Shown piece after piece: positions 49,850 to 59,965 of a stretch of 64,000 bases of DNA. The translations under genes were made by a program, and so were the position numbers. The DNA comes from Geminocystis sp050753365 (GTDB lineage Bacteria; Cyanobacteriota; Cyanobacteriia; Cyanobacteriales; Cyanobacteriaceae): assembly GCF_050753365.1 (NCBI RefSeq), contig NZ_JBLZFY010000009.1, positions 1-64,000 on the forward strand, read 5' to 3'. The notes under the pieces are model-generated. The model did not search any database. It worked only from the letters and a program-made list of their open reading frames with translations, and was not told the DNA's origin. Numbering within the stretch: position 1 is the first letter of the stretch; each line of letters starts with the position of its first letter.

Positions 49850-52800
49850 TTAATTTTCTATTAATTCTAAATAACCTTGATATAATATTTGATAGTCATA
49901 ATTGTTAGCAAAATTTTTGGCGTTATTACCGATGGAAACTAATAACTCTTGATTGTTTAATAACTTTTCGATCGAATCGGGATAAAGTCTTAAATTATCC
50001 TCAATAATACCATGAATTTGATGATCGATATTATAACCTCGAAAGGCAATTTTTGTGCCGATAATAACTTTTCCAAAACTCATAGCTTCTGCTATTTTTA
50101 AAGATGAGCCTGTACCTGATAATAATGGTACAATAATCAATTTAGCTTGTTGGTAAGCTAATATCAATAAATCAGATTCTACTTTACCTAAAGAGATAAA
50201 ATTATCTTGATTTTCGGGAGGGCAACAACTACCAATAACGATAAATTTACACGGAGGATTGCATTTTTTTTCTTGATACATAGAGGCAATATTTTTTATT
50301 TCTTTAACTGCCTCCAAATTTGGAAAATGTCCACTTCCTACAAATAAACAATAATATTCCTCCAACCAAGGGTAAAGATTAAGCCATTTTTCTTGATGAT
50401 TTATAGTGATATTTTTTTTAGCTAAATTAGCTATATTTAAGTTAACAGGATTCAGGATAACTTGACTATTAACTCCCCATTGTTTTAAAAAATTTTGGTC
50501 TTCGATCGAAACACTAATGATATGATTTGCTTGGGTTAAACTATTAATTTCTTCTGTTAATAAAGTTTGATAAATGTCTGTATTTTCTGAGACTTGCTTA
50601 CATAAAATATCATGGGCGGTAATAATTAATTTTACTTTCTTTTCTTGACAAATTTTGCTGACTATTTTACCCCAAAAAGGATATTCTAAGATAACTATAT
50701 CTGCCCAATCTACTATATTTTCTATCCATGTTTGAAAGTTATCATCATTGTCAAATTGATGGTACATTTTTAAGCGCCAATCTTGAGTTAAAGTAAGGTT
50801 ATTTTCTCTTACTTCGTCATCATTATTAATAGGTTTAACTAAATCTAAATTATCAACATTTTGCTCATAAAAAGTATAACGAATATTGTCAAGTAGTAAA
50901 TCCTTTTCTTCTCCTGTAGTAAACAACCAAATATGACAATTTTTTTCTTGTAAATAATCAATTAATAATCCGACTCGTTGACTTGCCCCTGCTTTTCTTT
51001 CTAAAATGTCTCCCCACGGGTATAAGATAGCGATTTTTTTAGTTTTATTCTTCTCTAAATCACTTAAACTTTTTCCGTTCAAAGATACCTTTTGCGTATC
51101 TTTTATTTCCTGACTAAGTATATTATTGATTATATTATGATATTCGGTTTTATTATCCCCCCAAATAAAATTAATTATTTTACTATTCTTAATAAGATTC
51201 TGACGAGAATTTAGAGGATAAAATTTAGGTAATTGATAGGCTATTAATGATAAACTTTCATTTTTGAGTTTTTCAATTAAATATGGTTGAGTAGTAAAAA
51301 TAACCTGAGTTTTTCTTAATAAATCTAATTCTTGTTTTAACTCATCTAAAGCAATTTCTTGATTATTTTCTATGGCATATTTATAAGATTCTAATTGAGA
51401 TACTTGGCAAATAATAGGAATGTTATTTAATCCTAACTTACTTATTAAAATTTGACTGGTAATATTATCTAAAAAAATATGATTAAAGGTTTGATTTTGC
51501 AAATAGTTACTTAAACTATCTGGAATGACTAAACTATTAATATCTATCAACTTTCTCGTTAAACTTTGTTGATTATTATGACAATTTTGAAAATATTTTT
51601 CTTTGTCTAAGTTAGCCATAAATTGAGGAGTATTCGCAATTTTGATTAACCAAGTTTGCACAAATTTATAATTTCCTAACATTTCCTTGACTTGATTAAA
51701 TTCAGAATCTCTGTCATCAAGAATTAAAGGAGATGTTAAATCATAAATAATCACAGAAATTTTACTGTGAAAACTAGATAAATATTCAATATGGCTTAAC
51801 ATTATTTGCCCTATGGTATCTAGTTGCAAGATTCGATCACGAAGTGGCGCTGCGCGATCGAGCTGTATAATAAATAAAAAATGTGGTTGATTAACCTGAG
51901 CAATAGAGTTGTCTTGATTATCGTCAATCTCTCCTAAATTATCACTAAAATTAACAGGAGATAAGAGACAATCCATTAAAGTATCAGGGGAATGTTTTTG
52001 ACACCAATTAACACTAAATGCTTGAGCATTTTTTTGATAATCATGAATATTGTTAATAACCTGAATAATTTTTTTACTAATGTCTTGAGGATGATAATAA
52101 ATAACTCCTCTAGTGTCATCAATTTGACTAGCTAACCAAGTATTTGCAGGTACAATTACAGGTTTTCCACCGGCTAAAGACTCTGTTAAAACTCCCGAAG
52201 TGCGATGACGATAACTATTATTATCATAGGGAATAACTAATAAATCAGCACTCATTAAAAGTTGATAATATTCTTCTGTTTTCATGGCATTTTTGATAAT
52301 TTTTACCATATCTTCGGGATATTGTTCAAGTATTAATCTACTTTTTAAAATTCCATTTTCGCCACTGCTAATATTAAAGTTTGATTGAATCGTTATTCTG
52401 AGTTTTTTTGTTGCTAAATAATCTTTATATAAATCCTTTACTATATTCGGTAAATATAAATATCCTTTTTCAATTCTGGCATCTCCTAAATAAACTAAAT
52501 GCAAAGATTGGTTTGCTTCTTTTTCTACCTTATTTTCTGCTAATTTTTCTTGTCTAAAAGGTACAGGTATTTCTATAAACCGAATAGGTGATAAACTGTT
52601 ATATCGATCGATTAATTGAGGTGTATCGGTATAAAATCTGACTTTTTGAGAATAGAATTGACATTGATAAAATTGAGTTAAACAAGCCTTAATCCCAATA
52701 CCTTGAGCATTTTTGACTAAACAATCATCAACATCTCGTCTCAACATAATATGATATTTAGGTATTTGAGCTAAATTTTGACTCTGTAATAAGTATAATA

Positions 52801-53452
52801 ATTCTTCTAATTGTTCAATGCTTAAAGTATGAATAAAAATATGATCTTCTGAAGTAAGTTGTAAAGAATTTAGGGTAACTTCTAAAGACTCTCGAAAGGT
52901 TTGATGATTAACTTTAATAAATTTTGTCAGAATTTTTTGAATAATTTTATTAATGATAGTAAAAGCAAATTTAATTAAGCCCCATATAATTTTTAATATT
53001 CCCCATGCGGTGTGACTGAAAGGAATAAATTTCAGTAATTTAATATCTGCTTTTATCCATTCTCCTAATCTAAATAAACTCCCTTCTATTTTTTCTAATA
53101 AAACCCTTGTCTTCGGTTGAGTAAGTTTTAATTTAAACAGTTGATAATCAAATTTTTGCTGATATTTTTGCCAATTTTTATCGAAATTAAAATCATGTAA
53201 TGTATCAATCAACGTCTTAATTTTTTGTTGAAATTTATTAAGTTTTTTTGTAGGGTTATCAAACCAATCTACTTCAAATTGAGAAATAACTCTAATATCT
53301 TCGGGATAAAAAACTGGTGAAAAATTTTTATTAGCAATAATAATCGGTTCAAAATTTAATTTTTTTGCAGATTGAGCAACGGATACACTACACTCAAAAT
53401 GATGTCCTTGTAAATCTTGTAAAGAATGATCAATAATGATAAATTTTTTCAC
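49850..53452 (-). CDS. Large protein with two glycosyltransferase (GT4-like) domains
   Basis: 1200 residues. Domain 1 (about 1-500) ends in a GT-B donor site (LVIPYDNNSYRHRTSGVLTESLAGGKPVIVPANTWLASQID). A middle region (about 520-800) resembles a degenerate GT N-half. Domain 2 (about 815-1200) is a full GT4 (AILYPWGDILERKAGASQRVGLLIDYL, LFVGSGHFPNLEAVKEIKNIA, IIVPLLSGTGSSLKIAEAMSFGKVIIGTKIAFRG). A HIP1-containing repeat lies in frame between them (51834-51861), encoding LDRAAPLRD. It probably makes a surface glycan. Confidence 0.85.
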   Translation of the reverse strand: MKKFIIIDHSLQDLQGHHFECSVSVAQSAKKLNFEPIIIANKNFSPVFYPEDIRVISQFEVDWFDNPTKKLNKFQQKIKTLIDTLHDFNFDKNWQKYQQKFDYQLFKLKLTQPKTRVLLEKIEGSLFRLGEWIKADIKLLKFIPFSHTAWGILKIIWGLIKFAFTIINKIIQKILTKFIKVNHQTFRESLEVTLNSLQLTSEDHIFIHTLSIEQLEELLYLLQSQNLAQIPKYHIMLRRDVDDCLVKNAQGIGIKACLTQFYQCQFYSQKVRFYTDTPQLIDRYNSLSPIRFIEIPVPFRQEKLAENKVEKEANQSLHLVYLGDARIEKGYLYLPNIVKDLYKDYLATKKLRITIQSNFNISSGENGILKSRLILEQYPEDMVKIIKNAMKTEEYYQLLMSADLLVIPYDNNSYRHRTSGVLTESLAGGKPVIVPANTWLASQIDDTRGVIYYHPQDISKKIIQVINNIHDYQKNAQAFSVNWCQKHSPDTLMDCLLSPVNFSDNLGEIDDNQDNSIAQVNQPHFLFIIQLDRAAPLRDRILQLDTIGQIMLSHIEYLSSFHSKISVIIYDLTSPLILDDRDSEFNQVKEMLGNYKFVQTWLIKIANTPQFMANLDKEKYFQNCHNNQQSLTRKLIDINSLVIPDSLSNYLQNQTFNHIFLDNITSQILISKLGLNNIPIICQVSQLESYKYAIENNQEIALDELKQELDLLRKTQVIFTTQPYLIEKLKNESLSLIAYQLPKFYPLNSRQNLIKNSKIINFIWGDNKTEYHNIINNILSQEIKDTQKVSLNGKSLSDLEKNKTKKIAILYPWGDILERKAGASQRVGLLIDYLQEKNCHIWLFTTGEEKDLLLDNIRYTFYEQNVDNLDLVKPINNDDEVRENNLTLTQDWRLKMYHQFDNDDNFQTWIENIVDWADIVILEYPFWGKIVSKICQEKKVKLIITAHDILCKQVSENTDIYQTLLTEEINSLTQANHIISVSIEDQNFLKQWGVNSQVILNPVNLNIANLAKKNITINHQEKWLNLYPWLEEYYCLFVGSGHFPNLEAVKEIKNIASMYQEKKCNPPCKFIVIGSCCPPENQDNFISLGKVESDLLILAYQQAKLIIVPLLSGTGSSLKIAEAMSFGKVIIGTKIAFRGYNIDHQIHGIIEDNLRLYPDSIEKLLNNQELLVSIGNNAKNFANNYDYQILYQGYLELIEN
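51834..51861 (-). repeat. HIP1-containing repeat inserted in frame in a coding region
   Basis: CGATCACGAAGTGGCGCTGC followed by GCGATCGAG. It shares the AGTGGCGCTGC-GATCGA core with the intergenic copy at 3833-3862. On the coding strand it reads L-D-R-A-A-P-L-R-D-R without breaking the frame. Confidence 0.6.
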
Positions 53453-53622
53453 GTTAAAAGAAATAAGTAAATACTCGAAACGATAAAGAATCAGTAGAGA
53501 ATAATTATAACCTAATACCTAACACTTTCATCATCAGTAAACTTAAATGCAAATTCGCTTATTGATAGTGAATAACAAATAGTGCATAATTTATAGTTAA
53601 TAATTACTAATTCCTACTTATT

Positions 53623-55053
53623 ATGTCTTTTCAAGCGAATCCCATTAAATTTGGCACGGATGGTTGGCGTGGTGTGATTGCCGCCGATTTTACTTTTGAG
53701 CGTGTTTCTAAGTTAGCACCTATTTGCGCTCAAGTTTTACAAGAGTTTAATCCCCATTCTAATTTAATAGTAGTGGGATTCGATCGACGTTTTATGGCGG
53801 AAGATTTTGCTTTGATGGTGGCACAAACTTTGCAAGAATACGGTTTTGATGTGCTGTTGTCAGAAAATTACGCTCCAACTCCTGCTTTTAGTTGGACTGC
53901 CAAAGCTGAAAACGCTTTAGGGGCATTGGTTTTAACCGCTAGTCATAACCCTGCAAAATATTTAGGTTTGAAAGTGAAAGGCGGTTTTGGGGGGTCTGTG
54001 GGTGAAGATGTTACAGAAAAAATCGAATCTCGTCTTGATACTATCCCTAAAATTAGTGATAAAAAAGGCACTTTAACATTATTTGATCCTTGGGCGAGTT
54101 ATTGTCAACAACTTCGATCGCTCGTCAACATTGATTTAATCAAAAGTTCGATCGAATCTGGTAAATTAAAAATCATTGCCGATGTTATGCACGGTGCGGC
54201 TTCCACGGGGTTAAGTCGTTTATTAGATTGTGACATACTTGAAATCAACGCAGACCGTGATCCTCTTTTTGGAGGAGGCGCTCCTGAGCCTTTACCACGC
54301 TATATTCCTGACTTGTTTCGTAAAATCAAAGAAACAGCAAAAAGTCATCCAGATAGCCTGAGAATCGGTTTAGTGTTCGATGGAGACTGCGATCGAATTG
54401 CTAGTGTGGACGGTGAAGGGAATTTTTGTAGTACTCAAATTTTGATCCCCATTTTAATTGAACATTTAGCGACGAGAAGAAAGCTACAAGGGGAAATCGT
54501 CAAAACCGTAAGCGGTTCAGATTTAATCCCAAAAATTGCTAAACTGTTTAATGTGCCGTTATTTGAGACACCCATCGGTTATAAATACATAGCAGAAAGA
54601 ATGCTCACTTCTCAAGTGTTGGTAGGAGGAGAAGAATCTGGAGGGGTGGGTTATAGTAATCATATCCCTGAACGAGACGCTTTACTATCCGCTTTATATG
54701 TATTGGAGGCGATGGTAGAGTCAGGCAAAGATATTAGTGAACTTTATCGCAATTTACAACAGCAAGTAAACTTTGATTCAGGGTACGATCGAATTGATCT
54801 TACCTTAGCAAATCTTGACCACAAAAACCAATTACAGGAAAAATTAGAAACAACTCCCTTAACAAAAATTGCGGGGAAAAAAGTAGTAAGTTGTTTAGCC
54901 ATTGACGGCTATAAATATCGCCTTGAGGATAGCAGTTGGCTATTAATCCGTTTTAGTGGTACTGAACCTTTATTACGACTATACTCTGAAGCCCCTAATC
55001 TAAAAATAGTGCAGGAAAATTTAGCATGGGCAAAACAATGGGCTAATAGTTGA
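53623..55053 (+). CDS. Phosphoglucomutase/phosphomannomutase family protein
   Basis: 476 residues of the alpha-D-phosphohexomutase family. The opening IKFGTDGWRGVIAADFT, the phospho-serine loop GALVLTASHNPAKYLG (Ser in TASHN), the metal loop LVFDGDCDRIAS, the sugar-specificity loop GGEESGGVGY and the C-terminal phosphate-binding RFSGTEPLLRLYSEA are all present. The GEESGG loop favours glucose or mannose phosphates over glucosamine phosphate. Confidence 0.93.
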   Translation: MSFQANPIKFGTDGWRGVIAADFTFERVSKLAPICAQVLQEFNPHSNLIVVGFDRRFMAEDFALMVAQTLQEYGFDVLLSENYAPTPAFSWTAKAENALGALVLTASHNPAKYLGLKVKGGFGGSVGEDVTEKIESRLDTIPKISDKKGTLTLFDPWASYCQQLRSLVNIDLIKSSIESGKLKIIADVMHGAASTGLSRLLDCDILEINADRDPLFGGGAPEPLPRYIPDLFRKIKETAKSHPDSLRIGLVFDGDCDRIASVDGEGNFCSTQILIPILIEHLATRRKLQGEIVKTVSGSDLIPKIAKLFNVPLFETPIGYKYIAERMLTSQVLVGGEESGGVGYSNHIPERDALLSALYVLEAMVESGKDISELYRNLQQQVNFDSGYDRIDLTLANLDHKNQLQEKLETTPLTKIAGKKVVSCLAIDGYKYRLEDSSWLLIRFSGTEPLLRLYSEAPNLKIVQENLAWAKQWANS

Positions 55054-55113
55054 TAATGAATAATGAATAATGAATAATGAATAAGATAATATTAACTGCT
55101 TGAAAAATTTAGA

Positions 55114-55180
55114 GTTCAATTTATTGAACGTTACTCTATTAGCCTTGTAATTTATTACACGGTGGATTATTGATTAACCA
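55114..55180 (-). repeat. Two-hairpin repeat, copy 3 (inverted)
   Basis: Hairpin B GTTCAA-TTTA-TTGAAC (55114-55129), then hairpin A CCTTGTAAT-TT-ATTACACGG (55143-55162) with one mismatch, in reverse order relative to copies 1 and 2. It sits between converging genes next to heptamer repeats (AATGAAT, CTAATTC). Confidence 0.65.
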
Positions 55181-55214
55181 CTATTCTTAATTCCTAATTC
55201 CTAATTCCTAATTC

Positions 55215-55577
55215 CTAAATAGAGTGTTCTTGTAAAACTTCAATCGGGATATATTGAAGGGTTTTTTCGTGGGTGGAGGCTAAAATAATCGGAGGTGCAA
55301 ATCCAGCGTTTAAGGCTTCTTGCCAACGCGCCACACATAAACACCATTTATCCCCCGGTTTTAAGCCGGGGAAGTTAAACATCGGCACGGGAGTAATTAA
55401 GTCATTGCCTTGTTTTTTGCTGAATGCCAAAAATTCTGCGGTTACTTGCGCACAAACTAGATGCAAACCTCTATCTTCAGCACTGGTTTCACAGCATCCC
55501 GTGCGAAAATATCCTGTCATGGGAGATTTACAACAAGTTTCTAAGGAAGTGCCTAATACATTTTTTCCCTTCATCAT
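55215..55577 (-). CDS. DUF2237-family protein
   Basis: 120 residues: KNVLGTSLETCCKSPMTGYFRTGCCETSAEDRGLHLVCAQVTAEFLAFSKKQGNDLITPVPMFNFPGLKPGDKWCLCVARWQEAL. Five or six conserved Cys fit the DUF2237 pattern, found in many bacteria and plants, of unknown function. Met 1 and Met 2 are both possible starts. Confidence 0.88.
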   Translation of the reverse strand: MMKGKNVLGTSLETCCKSPMTGYFRTGCCETSAEDRGLHLVCAQVTAEFLAFSKKQGNDLITPVPMFNFPGLKPGDKWCLCVARWQEALNAGFAPPIILASTHEKTLQYIPIEVLQEHSI

Positions 55578-55848
55578 TTCGATCGATTTTCAATAATTTT
55601 CGTTTATTTTATCATAAGCTAGTTTCCATCTAAGTTTAAGCCAAGACGCATCCAACGAAAAATACAATTACACCACAAAAAAACATTGCCCCCAGAAATT
55701 TAGCTGATAATCAAAAAATATAATAAAAATAAATAAAGTTACTGAAAATTACCTCAGTTCGAGATAAAATTTAGACAAAATCGATCGAGCTTCAAAGCAT
55801 TTATGAGAATGTGTTACTTTAATTTACTTATAAAATAGAGAAAATATT

Positions 55849-56829
55849 ATGAAATTATCTCGTCGTAATTTTGCTCAAATATTAGGGATAACAGGTTTAG
55901 CAACTATGGCTTATCCTCTGCCAACAAAATCGGTTAATAATCATCAAAATTTGCCTGATAAAATAATTAATTTGTTTTCTTCTTTCCCCGGGCAAAAAGC
56001 TATTAATATTCTCGTTGTTAAGAATAATTTATCTGAGGAAATATCGTTAAATTATACCATGCCTCTTTTTTGTGGTAGTAGTTTTAAAGTCTATATTTTA
56101 ACTGAGTTTTTAAGACAAATGGAAATAGGTAAAGCATCCTTAAATGATAAAATTTTAATTGACGATAATATCAGAACATTATCTAGTCCAGTATTTAGTG
56201 AATTATCTGGAAAAACTACTACTTCTGTTGCCTTAGAAGCCATGATGATGCACAGTGATAATACCGCAACTGATGCTTTATTAAATTATATTAAAGTAGA
56301 AAAAGTTCGTCAATTAATTCAAGAAATAGGTTTGGTTAATACTATTATACCTGATAATACTAGAATCTTTTTTTCTTATCTTTTGGGGGCAGAAAATGGA
56401 ACTGATTTAGGTTGGAAAGGAGTTTCAGAAGCCATAGAAAATCCCATAAATACCAAAAGAAATATTATTAATAATCAACAAACAATGGTATCTTCTCCAG
56501 CAGATTTTGTTAAATTTTATCAAAGTGCTTTGCAGGGACAATTTTTTCAGAAATCAGAAACTTTAACTCTTTTTAAAAGAATCTTAACTCTTCCTAATAT
56601 TCTTAATAAATTTATTCCTGAAGGTGCGTTGGGCTATGTTAAAGGGGGAAGTATTAGTTTTAATCCCCAATATGCTCTTTCTCTTGCTGGAGGGGTAAGC
56701 TATTCTAATAATCATTGGGCTTATTATTCTTTTTTGCTAAATTGGAATGATGAGACAGGAAAATTAGAAACCAAAATTGGGAATGATTTTATACAAGCTA
56801 TTGCTCAAAGTTTAGAAATGTTGTCCTGA
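55849..56829 (+). CDS. Class A beta-lactamase-fold serine hydrolase
   Basis: 326 residues. The N-terminus (MKLSRRNFAQILGITGLATMAYP) has a twin-arginine-type signal. The penicillin-binding motifs are S77-S-F-K80, S136-D137-N138 and K265-G-G. The omega-loop glutamate of true beta-lactamases is not evident, so a carboxypeptidase or esterase is as likely as a beta-lactamase. Exported to the periplasm. Confidence 0.82.
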   Translation: MKLSRRNFAQILGITGLATMAYPLPTKSVNNHQNLPDKIINLFSSFPGQKAINILVVKNNLSEEISLNYTMPLFCGSSFKVYILTEFLRQMEIGKASLNDKILIDDNIRTLSSPVFSELSGKTTTSVALEAMMMHSDNTATDALLNYIKVEKVRQLIQEIGLVNTIIPDNTRIFFSYLLGAENGTDLGWKGVSEAIENPINTKRNIINNQQTMVSSPADFVKFYQSALQGQFFQKSETLTLFKRILTLPNILNKFIPEGALGYVKGGSISFNPQYALSLAGGVSYSNNHWAYYSFLLNWNDETGKLETKIGNDFIQAIAQSLEMLS

Positions 56830-56840
56830 TTTTAAGTATT

Positions 56841-56860
56841 TAGGGGTTGCCGAAAAAGTA
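56841..56860 (+). repeat. IS/MITE end fragment
   Basis: TAGGGGTTGCCGAAAAAGTA, one mismatch from the MITE terminal sequence, shortly after the serine hydrolase gene. Confidence 0.45.
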
Positions 56861-56997
56861 AGTAGATAGGCAAAATTAATTGTATGTTTATTTTGTGAAA
56901 GGCAAAACGCAAGAGGCAATAAAAAAATGTACCTCATAATTTTGAAAATCGCTATATTTTATTGTCATAATTGCAGAAGAAAATACTGTTTAATTGT

Positions 56998-57609
56998 TTA
57001 AAAATTGAAGGGCAGATAAGGTAAATCTTCAGCTCGATCGATGTCTCTTAATATAGGTAATTGATAGATACTAAAATGCAGTTTTTTTGCCCTTGAAATT
57101 GTATCAGAAAATACTTGACTTGTTCCCCATTTTATGTTGTTAAATAAAGATTTTTCTAAAGAATTTAAACCTAAGAGATAATAACCACCATCTAAGGCTT
57201 TACCAATGACTAAATCATGGATATTGAGAGCCATAAAAGCCTCTTGTAAAATATTTATATTTAAGTCGATACAATCAACTCCTATGATAATAACTTGTTG
57301 ATTATTTCTTGCAAAGTTATCTTTAAAAGCCCGATACATTTTTTCTCCTAAATCTCCTTCTATTTGTGGATAAAAGTGATATTTATCTCCTAACCATTGT
57401 TGCATTAAATTTTTGTTTCCACCTTGAAAATAGATATTAATTTCTACGTCAATAATATTCTTTAAGAGTTCGATCGAGCTAATAGTATATTCTGTCATTA
57501 ACCGTTGTAAATTAGTCGCTTTTTCAGCTCCAATAGCAGGAATTAATCTTGTTTTTGTTTTACCTATTTCGGGATAACGAGTAAAAATAATTAGAGATTT
57601 TTTTTTCAT
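56998..57609 (-). CDS. TIGR04282-type glycosyltransferase
   Basis: 203 residues from the start MKKKSLIIFTRYPEIGKTKTRLIPAIG; an ATG 66 bases upstream is in frame but adds a non-conserved stretch. The family motifs are KTKTRL near the N-terminus, QIEGDLGEKMYRAF, VIIIGVDCIDL and ALDGGYYLLGL with WGTSQVFSDT. Members include the glycosyltransferase of arsenosugar synthesis (ArsS/ArsM-linked), but no arsenic gene is adjacent. Confidence 0.88.
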   Translation of the reverse strand: MKKKSLIIFTRYPEIGKTKTRLIPAIGAEKATNLQRLMTEYTISSIELLKNIIDVEINIYFQGGNKNLMQQWLGDKYHFYPQIEGDLGEKMYRAFKDNFARNNQQVIIIGVDCIDLNINILQEAFMALNIHDLVIGKALDGGYYLLGLNSLEKSLFNNIKWGTSQVFSDTISRAKKLHFSIYQLPILRDIDRAEDLPYLPFNF

Positions 57610-57722
57610 ATATATAATTAATTTAACATTATCAGGGACAAAAATTAAATATATTAAAATACTTACAGTCTTCAAGTATACTCATTGTGAACTCAAGAAG
57701 CATTATTAATCAACATAAAAAA

Positions 57723-59864
57723 TTATTTACAAAAACAACAAATGAATTCTATATTACCATCATCTTTTCTTGTAGGAATAGCTAAAATATCCCTGCCAAA
57801 AACTCGATCGAGATTAAGAGGATTATAATTTAGTTCTTTATTTTCTATTCCTTGAACGGCAATAAAAGGAAAGTTTTTCCCACAATTACCGCAATGTTTT
57901 GTTCCCCAACTACTTCCGCATTGACTGCAACTGCATTGAAAACTATGATTATTGAGTTTTTCTATATGTTTTAAATCTTCTTGATAGTTACAAACAGGAC
58001 AAATTTTAAAAGGTTGAATTACTTTATTTATTTGATTAGGTAAATCATTATTTTGAATATTTCTTAATTCTGCTAATTGTGATCGTCCAAGTCTTCCCAT
58101 ACTTTCAACTCTATTTATTTCTTTAGTTAATTCTCTATTAAAATCATTAATATTTTGATTAGAAATAGAAATAGTAATATTAAATTCTTGATTATTTTTT
58201 ATTTTTAAAGAGTCACGAAAATAAGTAAGTAAATTATCGGTAATTTTAAAAGGAAGATTTAAAACAGGAGGATAAGATAAGTATAAGTTGCCATATAACC
58301 ACCATTTAATCGCATAAGCAACCCTTTCTAAGCTAAGAATTTCAAAGGGATTAATAGTAAATATTCCAGTTAAATTGTGATCTTTAATAAAGATATTGTT
58401 TAGTCTATTTTGTAAATTTTTAGATAATAAATTTTGTTCTTCTTTCGTACCTAAATAGAGAATAATATTATGGCAAGAGTTATCAACTTGAGCGAATAAC
58501 TTATCTAATATATTATTAATTTCTTTCTCATCTTTTATTCCTGTTAAATTAATCCCTAGAGGAATTAAACATAAGCCTTGATTAATTAAGTCAGAATGTA
58601 AATAGAAAGTGCGATTTTTTGATAAATATAAGTCAATTTTTCCTAAGAATCCATTAAAAGAAAGAAGTAGATTATTTTGATTATTTTTTTCTTGTTTATT
58701 ACAGTTTAAATCTTGCTCAAAAATAGGGCTAAAATTTAAACCTTGATCATTATTTTCGTTATTTCCACACAGGGTTTTACAAATGAGTAATAAGCTGAAA
58801 GCCTCGAAACCTTGAAAAAATTGTTGATACTCTTCAAAGACTTGTTGAGGGTTTTTTATCTGTCTTGTTTTCCATTTACTCCAATTTCTCCACAGCAAAT
58901 CTACATATTTATAATGTTGATCATTAACAAAAATATTTGTTCTTTTTAAAGTCATTGGGACATAAGTTTGTTTCGGAATTGCTTTATATAAATCAGTGGT
59001 AATTAAGCCTAATAATTTACGCTTTTTATCATTTAATTCTTTTAAAGTTTCTTCTAGTTCTAAAAATCCTATTTCTGCATCAAACTGTTTTCCCCACAGG
59101 GAAGATATACGATTTCTATTTCTCCTATATATTTTGTAAATTTCATGGGAGAAATCCATCGCTTCATCTAGTTCATTTTTTATCAATGTTAATTCAGTTA
59201 TACGATGAGAAATATATTCTAATAAGTTGTCTATTAATTTTGCTGTAACTTGATTTTCATAGATGTTTAATAAGTCTTCTCTCACTAAACAAAGTAATTT
59301 ATTGGGTTTCACAGAATTAAAGTTACGGCGATACCAATCTTCGGAATGAGAGGCTAAATGTTCGATCGCACCGTTGGCTATTTTTTTAGCACGAGAAATG
59401 GCTAATTTTTCGGTTTCCATTTTTAAATAAGTGCGAGGGCGACGACAAACATTTTCTAAATGTCCCCATTGTTTTTGTAAGTCAATTTCTAAGACTTGTA
59501 AGTGAATTTTAGCATTAATTTCTGGTACTAAAGGAGATAAGTTAAGCCAATTTTCCCAATTATCTTCATTAATATTTAAGTTGTTAGATTGATGATAAAA
59601 ATAAGCAATACTTTCTCTTAAAATATCATTAGCAATTTGCCATTTAGGAATTTTTATATTACTCAAATCTTGAGTTTTAGAATCACTAAAGAAATGAATA
59701 TTATTGCTATTATCCGCCCATAAATAAAAGGGTAAATTTGAAGGTATTGAAACATTATTAACCTTGACATTATCTGATTTATTTGTGATCAGCCATTCAC
59801 CTAAAAGGGAATTTTCTGGTAATTGATCAAAGATTTGTCCAGTGATACGATTAATAAATTTCAT
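57723..59864 (-). CDS. DUF2357 (McrC-type) protein with C-terminal zinc ribbons
   Basis: 713 residues. Residues about 125-245 carry the DUF2357 signature (HLENVCRRPRTYLKMETEKL, SRAKKIANGAIEHLASHSEDW, LLCLVREDLLNIYENQVTAKLIDNLLEYISHRI). DUF2357 is found in McrC-like partners of McrB-type ATPases. The C-terminal ~100 residues hold CxxC pairs (CPVC, CSCSQCG, HCGNCG, CCFC) that look like two zinc ribbons. I cannot see the D...(D/E)xK nuclease motif usual after DUF2357, so it may be lost or highly diverged. It is the third gene of the cassette with 59966 and 62634. Confidence 0.75.
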   Translation of the reverse strand: MKFINRITGQIFDQLPENSLLGEWLITNKSDNVKVNNVSIPSNLPFYLWADNSNNIHFFSDSKTQDLSNIKIPKWQIANDILRESIAYFYHQSNNLNINEDNWENWLNLSPLVPEINAKIHLQVLEIDLQKQWGHLENVCRRPRTYLKMETEKLAISRAKKIANGAIEHLASHSEDWYRRNFNSVKPNKLLCLVREDLLNIYENQVTAKLIDNLLEYISHRITELTLIKNELDEAMDFSHEIYKIYRRNRNRISSLWGKQFDAEIGFLELEETLKELNDKKRKLLGLITTDLYKAIPKQTYVPMTLKRTNIFVNDQHYKYVDLLWRNWSKWKTRQIKNPQQVFEEYQQFFQGFEAFSLLLICKTLCGNNENNDQGLNFSPIFEQDLNCNKQEKNNQNNLLLSFNGFLGKIDLYLSKNRTFYLHSDLINQGLCLIPLGINLTGIKDEKEINNILDKLFAQVDNSCHNIILYLGTKEEQNLLSKNLQNRLNNIFIKDHNLTGIFTINPFEILSLERVAYAIKWWLYGNLYLSYPPVLNLPFKITDNLLTYFRDSLKIKNNQEFNITISISNQNINDFNRELTKEINRVESMGRLGRSQLAELRNIQNNDLPNQINKVIQPFKICPVCNYQEDLKHIEKLNNHSFQCSCSQCGSSWGTKHCGNCGKNFPFIAVQGIENKELNYNPLNLDRVFGRDILAIPTRKDDGNIEFICCFCK

Positions 59865-59965
59865 AATTTTTTTGACTATTATAAATAAGTTTGTAGTAAT
59901 GGCTTTAGCCTTTAAAAATCTGTTTCCCTCACCCCCACAGGAGAGAGAGGGGATACTTTTATTTT

